Below, piece by piece: positions 46,137-54,252 of a DNA stretch of 64,000 bases. Source of the stretch: Pseudomonas mendocina. Its GTDB lineage: Bacteria > Pseudomonadota > Gammaproteobacteria > Pseudomonadales > Pseudomonadaceae. The stretch covers positions 2,666,001-2,730,000 of the forward strand of contig NZ_CP027657.1 of NCBI RefSeq assembly GCF_003008615.1, read 5' to 3'. A model generated the notes under the pieces. That model was not told where the DNA came from. It saw only the letters and a list, made by a program, of their open reading frames with translations, and did no database searches. The position numbers and the translations under genes are program-made. The stretch's first letter is position 1. Each line of letters starts with the position of its first letter.

Positions 46137-47366
46137 TTATCCCTGCGCGCGGCACCACTGTGCCGGATCACTCGGGCGACCGTTCTGGCGAATGGCGAAG
46201 TACAGTGCCGATGTTTCCTGGCCACCGCTGTTGCCAACGGTGGCAATGGGCTCGCCGGCCTTGACCAGGTCGCCCGCACTCTTGAGCAGACTTTGGTTAT
46301 GGCCGTACAGGCTCAGGTAACCGTTGCCATGGTCGAGAATGACCAACAGACCGGCGCCACGCAACCAGTCGGCGAATACCACGCGACCACCATGCACGGC
46401 GCGTACCTGACTGCCGGCCGGTGCACCGATCAGTACACCGTCCCATTTAGTACGAGCGTCGCCGCCGCGAGGTGTTCCGTAGCGTGCTACCAATCGGCCA
46501 TCGACCGGCCACGGCAACTTGCCTCGCGCACTGGCGAAAGGCCCGCCATAGGTGGCTCCGGAGGTAACCTGAGGGCCGCTGGGCTGACCACTTGGTCGCG
46601 CTTGGCGAGCGGCCAGCTCGCGTTTGCGCGCCTCTTCCGCTTCGCGTGCCTGGCGCGCCAGGGTTTCCTCGATGGTCTTCAGTACGCGACCCAGGTCAGC
46701 CTGTTCCTGCTGACGGGCCTTGAGGCGTTGATCGCGATTGGCAAATTCATTGTTGAGCTTGGCCAGCGCCTGCTGGCGCTCCTTGCGCGCCTCGGCGAGC
46801 TTGGCGTGGCGCTCATCCAGGCCGGCCTTCTGCGCCTGTAGCTGGGCCTGATGGCTGGTGATTTCCTGCTCGACGTTGGCCAGTTGGCGCAGGGTCTCGT
46901 TGAATGCTGCAAGCTGATCGAGACGGGCCTGGCTGAGGTAGTCGTAGTAGGTGAGGGTGCGCGAGAATTTTTCCGGGTTCTGCTGGTTGAGCAGCAGCTT
47001 GACGTACTCTTGTCGGCCGCTTTGGTAGGCCGCGCGCGCCTGGATGGCGATCAGTCGCTGCTGTTCAGTGCGTGCGCCCTGGAGTTTTTTTTTCTCCTGA
47101 TCCAGGCGCTGGATTTCCTGCTCGCTGCCCTTGAGCTCGCGCTGCAGTTCCTTGACCTGGCTTTCCAGGTCGCCCATTTCCGTCTCGGTCTTCTTCAACT
47201 GCTGCTGCACGCCGGACTTTTCCTGCTGCAGCTTTTCCAGCAGCTTTTTCAGCTCGACCACATCCTGGCGCGCGGCCTCCAGCTGGCGCTGGGTATCGGC
47301 ACGCTGATCGGCGATAGCCGGAGCGATCAGGCTGCTGAGCAGGAGCAGGGCAAGGATGCGAAGCAT
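46137..47366 (-). CDS. envC: EnvC-type murein hydrolase activator
   Basis: Periplasmic coiled-coil plus LytM protein of 409 residues. Signal MLRILALLLLSSLIAPAIA, then long heptad-rich coiled coil (about 20-250, for example LKKLLEKLQQEKSGVQQQL), and a C-terminal M23 fold. The metal-binding His is lost (TKWDGV where HxGxD is expected), as in EnvC, so it should activate amidases such as AmiA/AmiB during division and not cut by itself. Contains an A9 tract on the coding strand at 47085-47093. First of envC-ctpA; ctpA nearby degrades hydrolases. Confidence 0.92.
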   Translation of the reverse strand: MLRILALLLLSSLIAPAIADQRADTQRQLEAARQDVVELKKLLEKLQQEKSGVQQQLKKTETEMGDLESQVKELQRELKGSEQEIQRLDQEKKKLQGARTEQQRLIAIQARAAYQSGRQEYVKLLLNQQNPEKFSRTLTYYDYLSQARLDQLAAFNETLRQLANVEQEITSHQAQLQAQKAGLDERHAKLAEARKERQQALAKLNNEFANRDQRLKARQQEQADLGRVLKTIEETLARQAREAEEARKRELAARQARPSGQPSGPQVTSGATYGGPFASARGKLPWPVDGRLVARYGTPRGGDARTKWDGVLIGAPAGSQVRAVHGGRVVFADWLRGAGLLVILDHGNGYLSLYGHNQSLLKSAGDLVKAGEPIATVGNSGGQETSALYFAIRQNGRPSDPAQWCRAQG

Positions 47367-47485
47367 GGGCGAGGCGGTACCTGAACGGGGTAGCGAATGG
47401 CGCCTAGTATGCCTAAAAAAGCGGCTACAGGCTGCAGTATGAGCGGGCGTAGGCTGTACCCGCCGAAGGCAGTACAGCGTGGCTC

Positions 47486-47532
47486 AGGCGTAGAGCGTAC
47501 TGTTCGCTGTGCTCCCAGTACGCTCTACGCCT
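47486..47532. repeat. Perfect 17-bp inverted repeat, family 2
   Basis: AGGCGTAGAGCGTACTG (47486-47502) and its exact complement (47516-47532) with a 13-base loop, between envC and gpmI. The loop region ACTGTTCGCTGTGCTCC is shared with 57230-57246 near the hydrolase gene at 56169 (one base different). Confidence 0.85.
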
Positions 47533-47545
47533 TTGGCCTGCCGCC

Positions 47546-49081
47546 TTATTGCAGCTCGACGATGGTCTTACCCGTCATCTCGGCTGGTTGCGGCAGGCCC
47601 ATCAGCATCAGCAGGGTCGGTGCCACGTCGGCCAGCACGCCGCCTTCGCGGACGCGCGCCGGGCGCTTGCCAACGTAGATGAAGGGCACCGGTTCGCAGG
47701 TGTGCGCGGTGTGTGCCTGGCCGGTGCACTCGTCTTCCATCTGCTCGACGTTGCCGTGGTCGGCGGTGATCAGCGCTTCGCCACCGACCTTGTCCAGCGC
47801 CGCGACGATGCGGCCGACGCAGGTGTCGAGGGTTTCCACGGCCTTGACCGCGGCCTCGAACACGCCGGTGTGGCCGACCATGTCACCGTTGGCGTAGTTG
47901 ACGATGATCACGTCATAGCGCTGGTTTTCGATGGCATCGACGATCTTGTCGGTGACTTCCGGTGCGCTCATTTCCGGCTGCAGGTCGTAGGTGGCGACGT
48001 TCGGCGAAGGAATGAGGATGCGTTCTTCGCCTTCGAACGGCTCTTCGCGGCCGCCAGAGAAGAAGAAGGTGACGTGGGCGTATTTCTCGGTTTCGGCGAT
48101 GCGCAGCTGGGTCTTGCCGTTCTTCGCCAGGTATTCGCCGAGCACGTTGGTCAGGGCTTCCGGGGCGAAGGCGCTGGGCGCTTTGATGCTCGCCGAGTAC
48201 TGGGTAAGCATGACGAAGCCGGCCAGTTGCGCCACGCGCTTGCGCTCGAATTCCTTGAAGTCAGGCTCGACGAAGGTGCGGGTCAGTTCGCGGGCGCGGT
48301 CGGCGCGGAAGTTCATGAACACCACGGCGTCGCCGTCTTCCACCTGCACCGGAGCGCCGATGGTGGTGGCCTTGACGAATTCGTCGCTCTCGCCGCGGGC
48401 GTAGGCCGCTTCCAGGCCGGCGACTGCGGTGGCTGCGTTGAACTGGCCGGCGCCGTCGACGATCAGCTCGTAGGCCTGCTGCACGCGATCCCAGCGGTTG
48501 TCGCGATCCATGGCGAAGTAGCGGCCAATCAGGCTGGCGATGCGGCCCTTGCCGAGACGGGCGAAGGTGGCGTCGAGCAGTTCGATGGAGCTTTGCGCGC
48601 TTTTCGGCGGGGTGTCGCGGCCGTCGAGGAAGGCATGCAGGTAGATTTTCTCGGCGCCACGCTTGGCGGCCAGTTCGGCCATGGCGACCAGGTGATCCTG
48701 GTGGCTGTGCACACCGCCATCGGAGAGCAGGCCGAGGATGTGTACGGCCTTGCCACCGGCGACCGCTTTGTCCACGGCCTGGTTGATCGTGGCGTTCTCG
48801 AAGAACTCGCCATCGCGGATGGCTTTGGTCACGCGGGTGAAATCCTGGTACACCACGCGGCCGGCACCGAGGTTCATGTGGCCGACTTCGGAGTTGCCCA
48901 TCTGCCCGTCGGGCAGGCCGACGTCCATGCCGCTACCGGAAATCAGGCCGTGCGGGTAGTTGGCGCGCAGGCGGTCGTAGACTGGCGTGTCGGCGGCATA
49001 GATGGCGTTGTACTCGGGGGTGTCGCTGTGACCGAAGCCGTCGAGGATGATCAGAACCAAGGGTTTTGGCGTGGCGCTCAT
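47546..49081 (-). CDS. gpmI: 2,3-bisphosphoglycerate-independent phosphoglycerate mutase GpmI
   Basis: Glycolytic/gluconeogenic mutase with two manganese ions, 511 residues. [18 protein letters not shown] has the first metal Asp; catalytic Ser is in [31 protein letters not shown] and ADHGNVEQM hold further metal and substrate ligands. The start at 49081 fits the family. Single gene facing the rhodanese-secB operon across a promoter region. Confidence 0.97.
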   Translation of the reverse strand: MSATPKPLVLIILDGFGHSDTPEYNAIYAADTPVYDRLRANYPHGLISGSGMDVGLPDGQMGNSEVGHMNLGAGRVVYQDFTRVTKAIRDGEFFENATINQAVDKAVAGGKAVHILGLLSDGGVHSHQDHLVAMAELAAKRGAEKIYLHAFLDGRDTPPKSAQSSIELLDATFARLGKGRIASLIGRYFAMDRDNRWDRVQQAYELIVDGAGQFNAATAVAGLEAAYARGESDEFVKATTIGAPVQVEDGDAVVFMNFRADRARELTRTFVEPDFKEFERKRVAQLAGFVMLTQYSASIKAPSAFAPEALTNVLGEYLAKNGKTQLRIAETEKYAHVTFFFSGGREEPFEGEERILIPSPNVATYDLQPEMSAPEVTDKIVDAIENQRYDVIIVNYANGDMVGHTGVFEAAVKAVETLDTCVGRIVAALDKVGGEALITADHGNVEQMEDECTGQAHTAHTCEPVPFIYVGKRPARVREGGVLADVAPTLLMLMGLPQPAEMTGKTIVELQ

Positions 49082-49169
49082 GAAGCTGGCTCGCTCTGCG
49101 TCTGAGGGGGCAATGAAACAGCCCGGCATTTTAGGGGCAAGTGCCTGGCACGTCACTGCCAGACGGGGT

Positions 49170-49197
49170 TTGGCCGACCTGTGGGCCTGTGTATACT
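49170..49197 (+). promoter_or_regulatory. Sigma70 promoter for the rhodanese-grxC-secB operon
   Basis: TTGGCC at 49170 and TATACT at 49192 with a 16-base spacer, 32 bases before the first gene. Confidence 0.65.
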
Positions 49198-49228
49198 GGC
49201 CGGCATTTTACCGTCCTGGGCCTTATAG

Positions 49229-49642
49229 ATGTTCGCCAACCTGATTGAATTCGTCATTAACCACTATGTACTGAGTGGATTGTTCGTCGTCCTGCTGGTG
49301 CTGCTGATCGTCACCGAGCTGCGCAAGGGTGGCCAGAGCTTGTCCAGCCGTGAGCTGACTGCACTGGTCAACAGCGATAAGGGCGTGGTGCTCGACGTGC
49401 GTGCACAGAAGGACTACTCCGCCGGGCATATCGTCGATTCGCTGCACATCCCCTACGACAAGGTGGCTGCGCGTATCGCCGAGCTGGAAAAGCACAAGGC
49501 CAAGACCATCGTGGTGGTCGATGCCATGGGCCAGCATGCCGGCAGCATCGCCCGCGAACTGAAGAAGGCCGGCTACACCGCCGCGAAGCTGTCCGGTGGT
49601 ATCGCCACCTGGCGTGGCGACAACCTGCCACTGGTGAAGTGA
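49229..49642 (+). CDS. Membrane-anchored rhodanese-like protein without catalytic cysteine
   Basis: 137 residues: an N-terminal helix (LSGLFVVLLVLLIVTEL) followed by a rhodanese fold with VVLDVRAQKDYSAGHIVDSL. In the active-site loop the cysteine expected in a working sulfurtransferase is missing: the loop reads VVVDAMGQHAGSIA. So it is probably a non-catalytic or regulatory member. First gene of an operon with glutaredoxin and SecB; the same order occurs in PAO1. Function unknown. Confidence 0.87.
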   Translation: MFANLIEFVINHYVLSGLFVVLLVLLIVTELRKGGQSLSSRELTALVNSDKGVVLDVRAQKDYSAGHIVDSLHIPYDKVAARIAELEKHKAKTIVVVDAMGQHAGSIARELKKAGYTAAKLSGGIATWRGDNLPLVK

Positions 49643-49643
49643 C

Positions 49644-49904
49644 ATGGCTGGTGTGGTCATCTATTCCAGCGACTGGTGCCCCTACTGCATCCGTGCCAAG
49701 CAATTGCTGGTGAGCAAAGGGGTGGATTACGAGGAAATTCGCGTCGATGGCCAGCCAGCCATGCGCGCGGAGATGACCCGCAAGGCAGGCCGCACCTCGG
49801 TGCCACAAATCTGGATCGGCAGCACCCATGTGGGCGGCTGTGACGACCTCTACGCCCTGGAGCGCGCCGGCAAGCTCGACGCACTGCTGCAGAGCCCCGC
49901 TTGA
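49644..49904 (+). CDS. grxC: Glutaredoxin GrxC
   Basis: Cytoplasmic dithiol glutaredoxin of 86 residues with active site [14 protein letters not shown] and the GSH-binding TSVPQIWIG (cis-Pro) and [10 protein letters not shown]. Reduces disulfides and glutathione mixed disulfides with glutathione as donor. It starts one base after the rhodanese-like stop. Confidence 0.96.
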   Translation: MAGVVIYSSDWCPYCIRAKQLLVSKGVDYEEIRVDGQPAMRAEMTRKAGRTSVPQIWIGSTHVGGCDDLYALERAGKLDALLQSPA

Positions 49905-49932
49905 AACCGTAACGTTAAGGAAGGCAAACGCC

Positions 49933-50424
49933 ATGACCGAGCAAGCCAACAGCGGTGCCGCCGCTGCCGATTCGCAGAACCCGCAATTCTCCCTGCAGCG
50001 CATCTACGTCAAGGATCTGTCCTTCGAAGCGCCGAAGAGCCCGGAAATCTTCCGTCAGGAGTGGACGCCGAGCGTCGGTCTGGATCTCAACACCCGCCAG
50101 CGCGGCCTGGAAGGTGACTTCCACGAAGTGGTGCTGACCTTGTCGGTGACCGTCAAGAACGGCGAAGAAGTTGCCTTCATCGCTGAAGTTCAGCAGGCCG
50201 GCATCTTCCTGATCAAGGGTCTGGACGCAGCGTCGATGAGCCACACCCTTGGCGCCTTCTGCCCGAACATCCTGTTCCCGTATGCCCGTGAGGCACTGGA
50301 CAGCCTGGTGACCCGTGGTTCCTTCCCGGCACTGATGCTGTCGCCGGTGAACTTCGATGCCCTGTACGCCCAGGAGCTGCAGCGCATGCAGCAGGCTGGC
50401 CAGGCCGAAACCACCGCTCACTAA
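49933..50424 (+). CDS. secB: Protein-export chaperone SecB
   Basis: Cytoplasmic tetrameric chaperone, 163 residues, that keeps preproteins unfolded and hands them to SecA. Family pattern: [36 protein letters not shown] and [27 protein letters not shown] before the ATG. Last gene of the rhodanese-grxC-secB operon, ended by a strong hairpin. Confidence 0.97.
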   Translation: MTEQANSGAAAADSQNPQFSLQRIYVKDLSFEAPKSPEIFRQEWTPSVGLDLNTRQRGLEGDFHEVVLTLSVTVKNGEEVAFIAEVQQAGIFLIKGLDAASMSHTLGAFCPNILFPYAREALDSLVTRGSFPALMLSPVNFDALYAQELQRMQQAGQAETTAH

Positions 50425-50442
50425 GCGCTGGTCGATCGAATG

Positions 50443-50468
50443 AAAAAGCGCCCCGTGGGGCGCTTTTT
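50443..50468. terminator. Terminator shared by secB and trmL side
   Basis: A12-type perfect stem AAAAAGCGCCCC / GGGGCGCTTTTT with a two- to four-base loop; T-rich tails in both directions. It ends secB (plus) and lies downstream of trmL (minus). Confidence 0.93.
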
Positions 50469-50499
50469 TGTTGTGCGTGATCATGCCGGGTGGGCAGTC

Positions 50500-50520
50500 G
50501 GTGCGCACAGCGCACCCTAC
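50500..50520. repeat. REP-like single palindrome, family 1
   Basis: GGTGCGCACAGCGCACCCTA plus one base. Its last bases (CTA at 50517-50519) form the stop codon of trmL on the minus strand, so the repeat directly overlaps the end of the coding sequence. Confidence 0.85.
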
Positions 50521-50984
50521 TGATCAGCGTCGGCGAAGCCGTTCTGCCGCCAGGCCTCGTAGACGGTGACGGCCACGGTGTTGGACAGGTTCAGGCTGCG
50601 GCAACCGGCGCGCATGGGCAGGCGTACGCGCTGCTCCGGCGGCAGGGCGTTGCGCACTTCCTCGGGCAGGCCACGGCTTTCCGGACCGAACAGGAAGGCA
50701 TCACCAGGCTGGTAGGCGATCTCGTGGAAGGGTTGCGAGCCCTTGGTGGTGAAGGCGAACAGGCGTGGCTGGCCGAGGCTTTCCAGGCATGCTTCCAGGC
50801 TGGTGTGGCGTTTGAGCGTGGCGTACTCGTGATAATCCAGCCCGGCGCGGCGCAGGCGCTTGTCGTCCAGCTCGAAGCCCAGCGGCTCGATCAGGTGCAA
50901 CTGGCAGCCGCTGTTGGCGCACAGCCTGATAATGTTGCCGGTATTGGGCGGGATTTCCGGTTGGAAGAGGATGACGTGGAACAT
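50517..50984 (-). CDS. trmL: tRNA (cytidine(34)-2'-O)-methyltransferase TrmL
   Basis: SPOUT-fold methyltransferase of 155 residues that modifies the wobble base of leucine tRNAs. [33 protein letters not shown] and [16 protein letters not shown] are the three SPOUT motifs. The start at 50984 is two bases inside the divergent gene's start. The TAG stop is provided by a palindromic repeat. Confidence 0.95.
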   Translation of the reverse strand: MFHVILFQPEIPPNTGNIIRLCANSGCQLHLIEPLGFELDDKRLRRAGLDYHEYATLKRHTSLEACLESLGQPRLFAFTTKGSQPFHEIAYQPGDAFLFGPESRGLPEEVRNALPPEQRVRLPMRAGCRSLNLSNTVAVTVYEAWRQNGFADADQ

Positions 50985-51426
50985 GCAGGGCTCCGAGCAC
51001 AGGGATGACGAGCATTCTACGCCGGTCGAGGATCCCCGGCCGCGACTTCGCTGGCGCTTCATCGCGTCGGTGCTGCTCATCGCCTTTCTGGTCGGGGTGA
51101 TGCTGGGGCGCCTGTTCGATCCGCCGCGTTTGCGTATCGAGGATGCCGAGCCCTGGGAGCAGGGCTTGCAGCTCTGGTTCAATCGCGAGCCGCAGGCGTT
51201 GAGCGAGCATGTCAACGGCGCGCTGGTGTATCGCTTCGACGATGCCTATGGGCGGGTGCGTGACGGGCAGCTGAGCCTGCCAATGGGGTTGGTGAACTGG
51301 CGCATCGAGCGTGACGGGCGGGATTTGCTGCTGGTCTTGATCTCACCCCGTCCGCTGGACGGGGAGTGGCGCGGCGCGCCGGAGGATGGACGTTGGCGCG
51401 TACGGCTGGCGCTGCGTCCTGAATAA
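50983..51426 (+). CDS. Small membrane protein of unknown function (PA5126-type by position)
   Basis: 147 residues. Acidic N-terminus, one transmembrane helix ([17 protein letters not shown], about 30-46) and a C-terminal domain of about 100 residues rich in short beta-like segments ([27 protein letters not shown]). No family recognised. The start is uncertain: ATG at 50983 overlaps the trmL start on the other strand (CATG); ATG at 50971 with GGAAGAGG is an alternative. Its stop codon lies within the first 49-bp module at 51421. Same place as the gene between trmL and ntrC in PAO1. Confidence 0.75.
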   Translation: MQGSEHRDDEHSTPVEDPRPRLRWRFIASVLLIAFLVGVMLGRLFDPPRLRIEDAEPWEQGLQLWFNREPQALSEHVNGALVYRFDDAYGRVRDGQLSLPMGLVNWRIERDGRDLLLVLISPRPLDGEWRGAPEDGRWRVRLALRPE

Positions 51427-51469
51427 AGAAGGGGATTCCCCGGCCTGCCTGTACCAAGGTCCCCGAAAC
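51421..51469 (-). repeat. 49-bp module copy 1 (NrsZ-like)
   Basis: First of two identical 49-bp direct repeats. On the minus strand it can fold with GGGGA pairing to TCCCC and ends TTCTTTATTC, terminator-like. It contains the stop codon of the upstream gene on the plus strand (51424-51426). Confidence 0.9.
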
Positions 51470-51529
51470 GGGTGGCGCCGTACTCGTCGAGCGGGTTACG
51501 GCGCGCTACAGTGACGCGTCAGTCGCGTC

Positions 51530-51578
51530 GAATAAAGAAGGGGATTCCCCGGCCTGCCTGTACCAAGGTCCCCGAAAC
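51530..51578 (-). repeat. 49-bp module copy 2 (NrsZ-like)
   Basis: Identical to copy 1 over 49 bases. As the promoter-proximal module it would be transcribed first. Period between copies is 109 bases. Confidence 0.9.
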
Positions 51579-51597
51579 TGGGTCTTGCCTTACCTTA

Positions 51598-51613
51598 TGC
51601 AGGGCGTGTGCCA
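51598..51613 (-). promoter_or_regulatory. Sigma54 promoter for the NrsZ-like sRNA
   Basis: On the minus strand TGGCACACGCCCTGCA: TGGCAC, five bases, then CTGCA (consensus TTGCA), with GG and GC exactly ten bases apart. It points leftward into the two 49-bp modules. Confidence 0.82.
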
Positions 51614-51695
51614 ATTTTATTACCAAGGCTGAAAAGCCTGATTTCGCGGGACGCAGGGCGCCTTGAGGAATGCAGACCTGCATGGAGTGGCGGGG

Positions 51696-51745
51696 TGGTG
51701 CACCAGCGTGCAGCGTGATGCACCGTTGGCGCACCACGCTGTGCA
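51696..51745. promoter_or_regulatory. Candidate NtrC-type enhancer sites
   Basis: A cluster of GCACC/GGTGC half-sites: a TGGTGCACCA palindrome at 51696-51705, then GCACC at 51720, GCACCA at 51732 and TGTGCA at 51740. NtrC sites are of the form GCACCA-N3-TGGTGC. None is at perfect spacing, but the cluster lies 110-158 bases upstream of the sRNA start, where enhancer sites normally are. Confidence 0.45.
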
Positions 51746-51753
51746 TGGATGGC

Positions 51754-54132
51754 TTAGCGAGGAAGGAGCCTGAGCGTTCCCAGTCTATGCGCCGCTACAT
51801 CCGCCTCGCTCAGATGCTGCGGTTGGTACTGGCCGGTGACGTGTGCCTGCGCCTGGTCGCCGTAATGGGCATCGAAGGGCACGCCGCTCTGGCCCACAGG
51901 AATGCCGCCCAGCGCCTTGTCGGCATCGGCCAGGTCGATCAGGCGTCGGGTCGACGGCCCGTATACCACCGGCCAGGGCGCCGAGCCGACCTTGTGCGAC
52001 AGGTTGTTCGGCGTTTCATGGCCGCCGGGCGCGGCAAGCGGGCCGACGTTGAGCAACCAGGCCAGCGGCTGCTGCTGGCCCAATGGATGGCTGTGGGTGA
52101 GGGTGTGCGCTCGCTCCCAGTGCCAGGTGCCGGTGTCATCGCCAAGTATGCTGCGCAGGTGTTCCAGGCTGGCACGCCAGGCGTCTGCCACGATCTGCGC
52201 GCGGCTTTCGCGTTGTTCGCTGCCCTGGCGATTCCACCAGGGTGAGTCGGCGTCGGCGGTCAGACGCGGCAACGCCGTGTCGAGTACGCGGGTCTGCAGC
52301 AGGCTGTCGAAGAACACGTCGCCCAACTCGTCGGCCATGGCTTCGTGAGCGAGCTGGTAGGTCAGCTGGTTGAACAGCGTGGCGGCGACGGAGTCGAGTG
52401 TGTGGTCACCGTTCCAGTTGGCCAGTTGCTCCACCAGGGCGCGTTCCTCATCGTTCGCGGCTGCCTCACGCAGTTCGTCGAGAATCGGTGCCAGCAGGCG
52501 TGGGCCATAGCCGGTGCCGGGGTCGAGCTGCAGGGCCTGGCTGTTGTGCGTGTCCCATTTCACCGAGGCATCGCTCAGGCGCTGGTTCAGGCGTTGACCG
52601 CGATCCGGCAGGTTGTAATAGCCGGGAATCTCGATGCCGCTGGCAGGCACTGGCTGGTAGTTGGCCGAGACGATATAGCCGCGCTGCGGGTTCTCTTCCT
52701 GTGGGTTGGCAGTGAAGGGATGGTAGCCGAGCTTGTCCGCCTCACCGCTGGCGCCGTCGAGAATGAAGGTCGGGTTGACCCCGGCCGGGCGCAGCGGCAG
52801 CTTGGCTGCAGCCCACCAGCCGATGTCACCAGCGGCATTGGCCCAGACCACGTTGAGACCCGGCGCTTCGATTTTCTCGGCTGCAGTGCGGGCCTTGTCC
52901 AGGGTCTCAGCCCGACCCAGCTGGTAGAAGGCATCGAGCAACGGATTGTCGGTTTCGAGGAAGGCCCACCACATGGCGATCGGCGTGCTGCCGTTGGTCT
53001 GGCCCAAGGCATCGTTGACGATCGGCCCGTGCGGGGAGCGACGCAGGGTGATCTGCACCGGTTCGGCGCCCTTGACCTGGATGGTTTCCGTACGCTGCTG
53101 GAGGTCGACCCACTGCCCCTGATACCAGACCTGATCGGTATTGTCCGGGTTGACCCGTTCGGCGATCAGGTCGAGGTCGTCGTTCTGGAACATGGTCAGG
53201 CTCCAGGCGAAGTCACGGTTGTGGCCGAGCATGGCGCTGGGAATCAGGGCGTGGTGATAGCCGTACAGCTCATAGCCAGGTGCTTGCAGGTGCGCCTCGT
53301 ACCAGACCGCGGGTAGCGAGAAGCGAATGTGGGGATCGCCGGCCAGCAGTGGTTTGCCGCTGGCGGTACGGCTACCGGAGATGGCCCAGGCATTGCTGCC
53401 TTCGAACTGCGGCAGGCCGCTGCCTTCCAGGGCGCTGCCGGTGAGTTGGGCGAGAGCGGCAAGATCTTTCCAGTCGTCGCTGGCCAGGGGCGAGCCGAGC
53501 ACGCCCTGAGGGTGCCAGTCGAGATCGAACAGCTTGAGATAATCCGCGCCCAGCTCATCGCGGATATGGGTCATCACCGGTTCGGTACGGAACGCGGCGG
53601 CGAAACTGTAGGCCATGTAGCCCGCGACGCTGAGTGTATCGGCGATGGTGAAGGGACGCGGTTCGATGCCCAGCAGGTCGAACTCCAGTGGCCGCGGCCG
53701 GCTGGCCTGGTACTGATTGACGCCCTCGAGGTAGTGCTGCAGTGCTTGCGTGGAGGGGCTGTTGGCGTCCAGGCGGGCGGCATAGGCGTCGGCATGGCGG
53801 CCGATTTCCAGGGTGCGGAACAGGCGGTCGGTTGGCAGCAGCTTTTCGCCGAGTATCTCGGCCAACTCGCCGCGCGCCAGGCGCCGCAACAACTCCATCT
53901 GCAGCAGACGATCCTGGGCATGCACGTAGCCCAGGGCGCGATACATGTCGGCTTCGTTCTCGGCGCGAATGTGCGGCACGCCGCGTTCGTCGTAGTCGAC
54001 CGTGACCGGAGCCTGCAGCGCGCCGAACATCTGTTCACCATCGCGTATTGGCTGCTTGTCGTGCAGGTACCAAGTCAATCCGCCTGCTGCGGCGGCAACC
54101 ACCAGGGCAAGGGCGGTCAGAGAGCGTTTCAT
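51754..54132 (-). CDS. Penicillin acylase family Ntn-hydrolase (possible acyl-homoserine lactone acylase)
   Basis: 792-residue precursor of an Ntn-hydrolase, exported by an N-terminal signal or anchor (SLTALALVVAAAAGGLTWYL). The pro-enzyme should cleave itself before Ser246 in FEGSNAWAISG, where the Ser becomes the N-terminal nucleophile of the large subunit. Conserved neighbours: LLAGDPHIRFSLPAVWYEAHL, MLGHNRDFAWSLTMF (catalytic-region Asn/His), and NLVWAN-like GLNVVWANAAGDIGWW. Family members include PvdQ and QuiP, which break acyl-homoserine lactones, and penicillin/cephalosporin acylases; which substrate cannot be told. AAGGA RBS 8 bases before ATG. It faces the AraC gene. Confidence 0.88.
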   Translation of the reverse strand: MKRSLTALALVVAAAAGGLTWYLHDKQPIRDGEQMFGALQAPVTVDYDERGVPHIRAENEADMYRALGYVHAQDRLLQMELLRRLARGELAEILGEKLLPTDRLFRTLEIGRHADAYAARLDANSPSTQALQHYLEGVNQYQASRPRPLEFDLLGIEPRPFTIADTLSVAGYMAYSFAAAFRTEPVMTHIRDELGADYLKLFDLDWHPQGVLGSPLASDDWKDLAALAQLTGSALEGSGLPQFEGSNAWAISGSRTASGKPLLAGDPHIRFSLPAVWYEAHLQAPGYELYGYHHALIPSAMLGHNRDFAWSLTMFQNDDLDLIAERVNPDNTDQVWYQGQWVDLQQRTETIQVKGAEPVQITLRRSPHGPIVNDALGQTNGSTPIAMWWAFLETDNPLLDAFYQLGRAETLDKARTAAEKIEAPGLNVVWANAAGDIGWWAAAKLPLRPAGVNPTFILDGASGEADKLGYHPFTANPQEENPQRGYIVSANYQPVPASGIEIPGYYNLPDRGQRLNQRLSDASVKWDTHNSQALQLDPGTGYGPRLLAPILDELREAAANDEERALVEQLANWNGDHTLDSVAATLFNQLTYQLAHEAMADELGDVFFDSLLQTRVLDTALPRLTADADSPWWNRQGSEQRESRAQIVADAWRASLEHLRSILGDDTGTWHWERAHTLTHSHPLGQQQPLAWLLNVGPLAAPGGHETPNNLSHKVGSAPWPVVYGPSTRRLIDLADADKALGGIPVGQSGVPFDAHYGDQAQAHVTGQYQPQHLSEADVAAHRLGTLRLLPR

Positions 54133-54252
54133 CGAGCGATCCTTATTGTTATCGAGCAAGCGTCCGAGCATTTTGCTCAGGCGTACACGTGCCGGCATTG
54201 ACCATATGTCGCAAGGCTGAAAGTCTATGGTCAATATCTGCCCGGAGCCACC

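Larger units (their letters stand above)
51421..51587 (-). ncRNA. nrsZ: NrsZ-like nitrogen-regulated sRNA, two modules
   Basis: A region of about 165 bases, read on the minus strand, made of two identical 49-bp stem-loop modules (51530-51578, 51421-51469) joined by 60 bases. A good sigma54 promoter lies 11 bases upstream of the inferred start. NrsZ in P. aeruginosa is, as I recall, a sigma54- and NtrC-dependent sRNA next to ntrC, made of repeated stem-loop modules and processed into shorter forms. The position, promoter type and modular structure all agree. The ends are estimates: start from promoter, end at the last TTCTTTATT of module 1. No long ORF is present in it. Confidence 0.72.

Noticed and set aside
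44746..46279. Longer CtpA start at 46279
   Set aside because: The extra 57 residues are antisense to the envC end and precede a proper signal peptide with AGGAG at 46108.
47549..49105. 518-codon plus-strand open frame opposite gpmI
   Set aside because: gpmI is certain on the other strand; the antisense frame is a codon-bias artefact.
51421..51578. Two identical 49-bp repeats as a mini CRISPR array
   Set aside because: Only two copies, repeat longer than CRISPR units, spacer of 60 bases, no cas genes, and a sigma54 promoter reads into them; an sRNA with repeated modules fits better.
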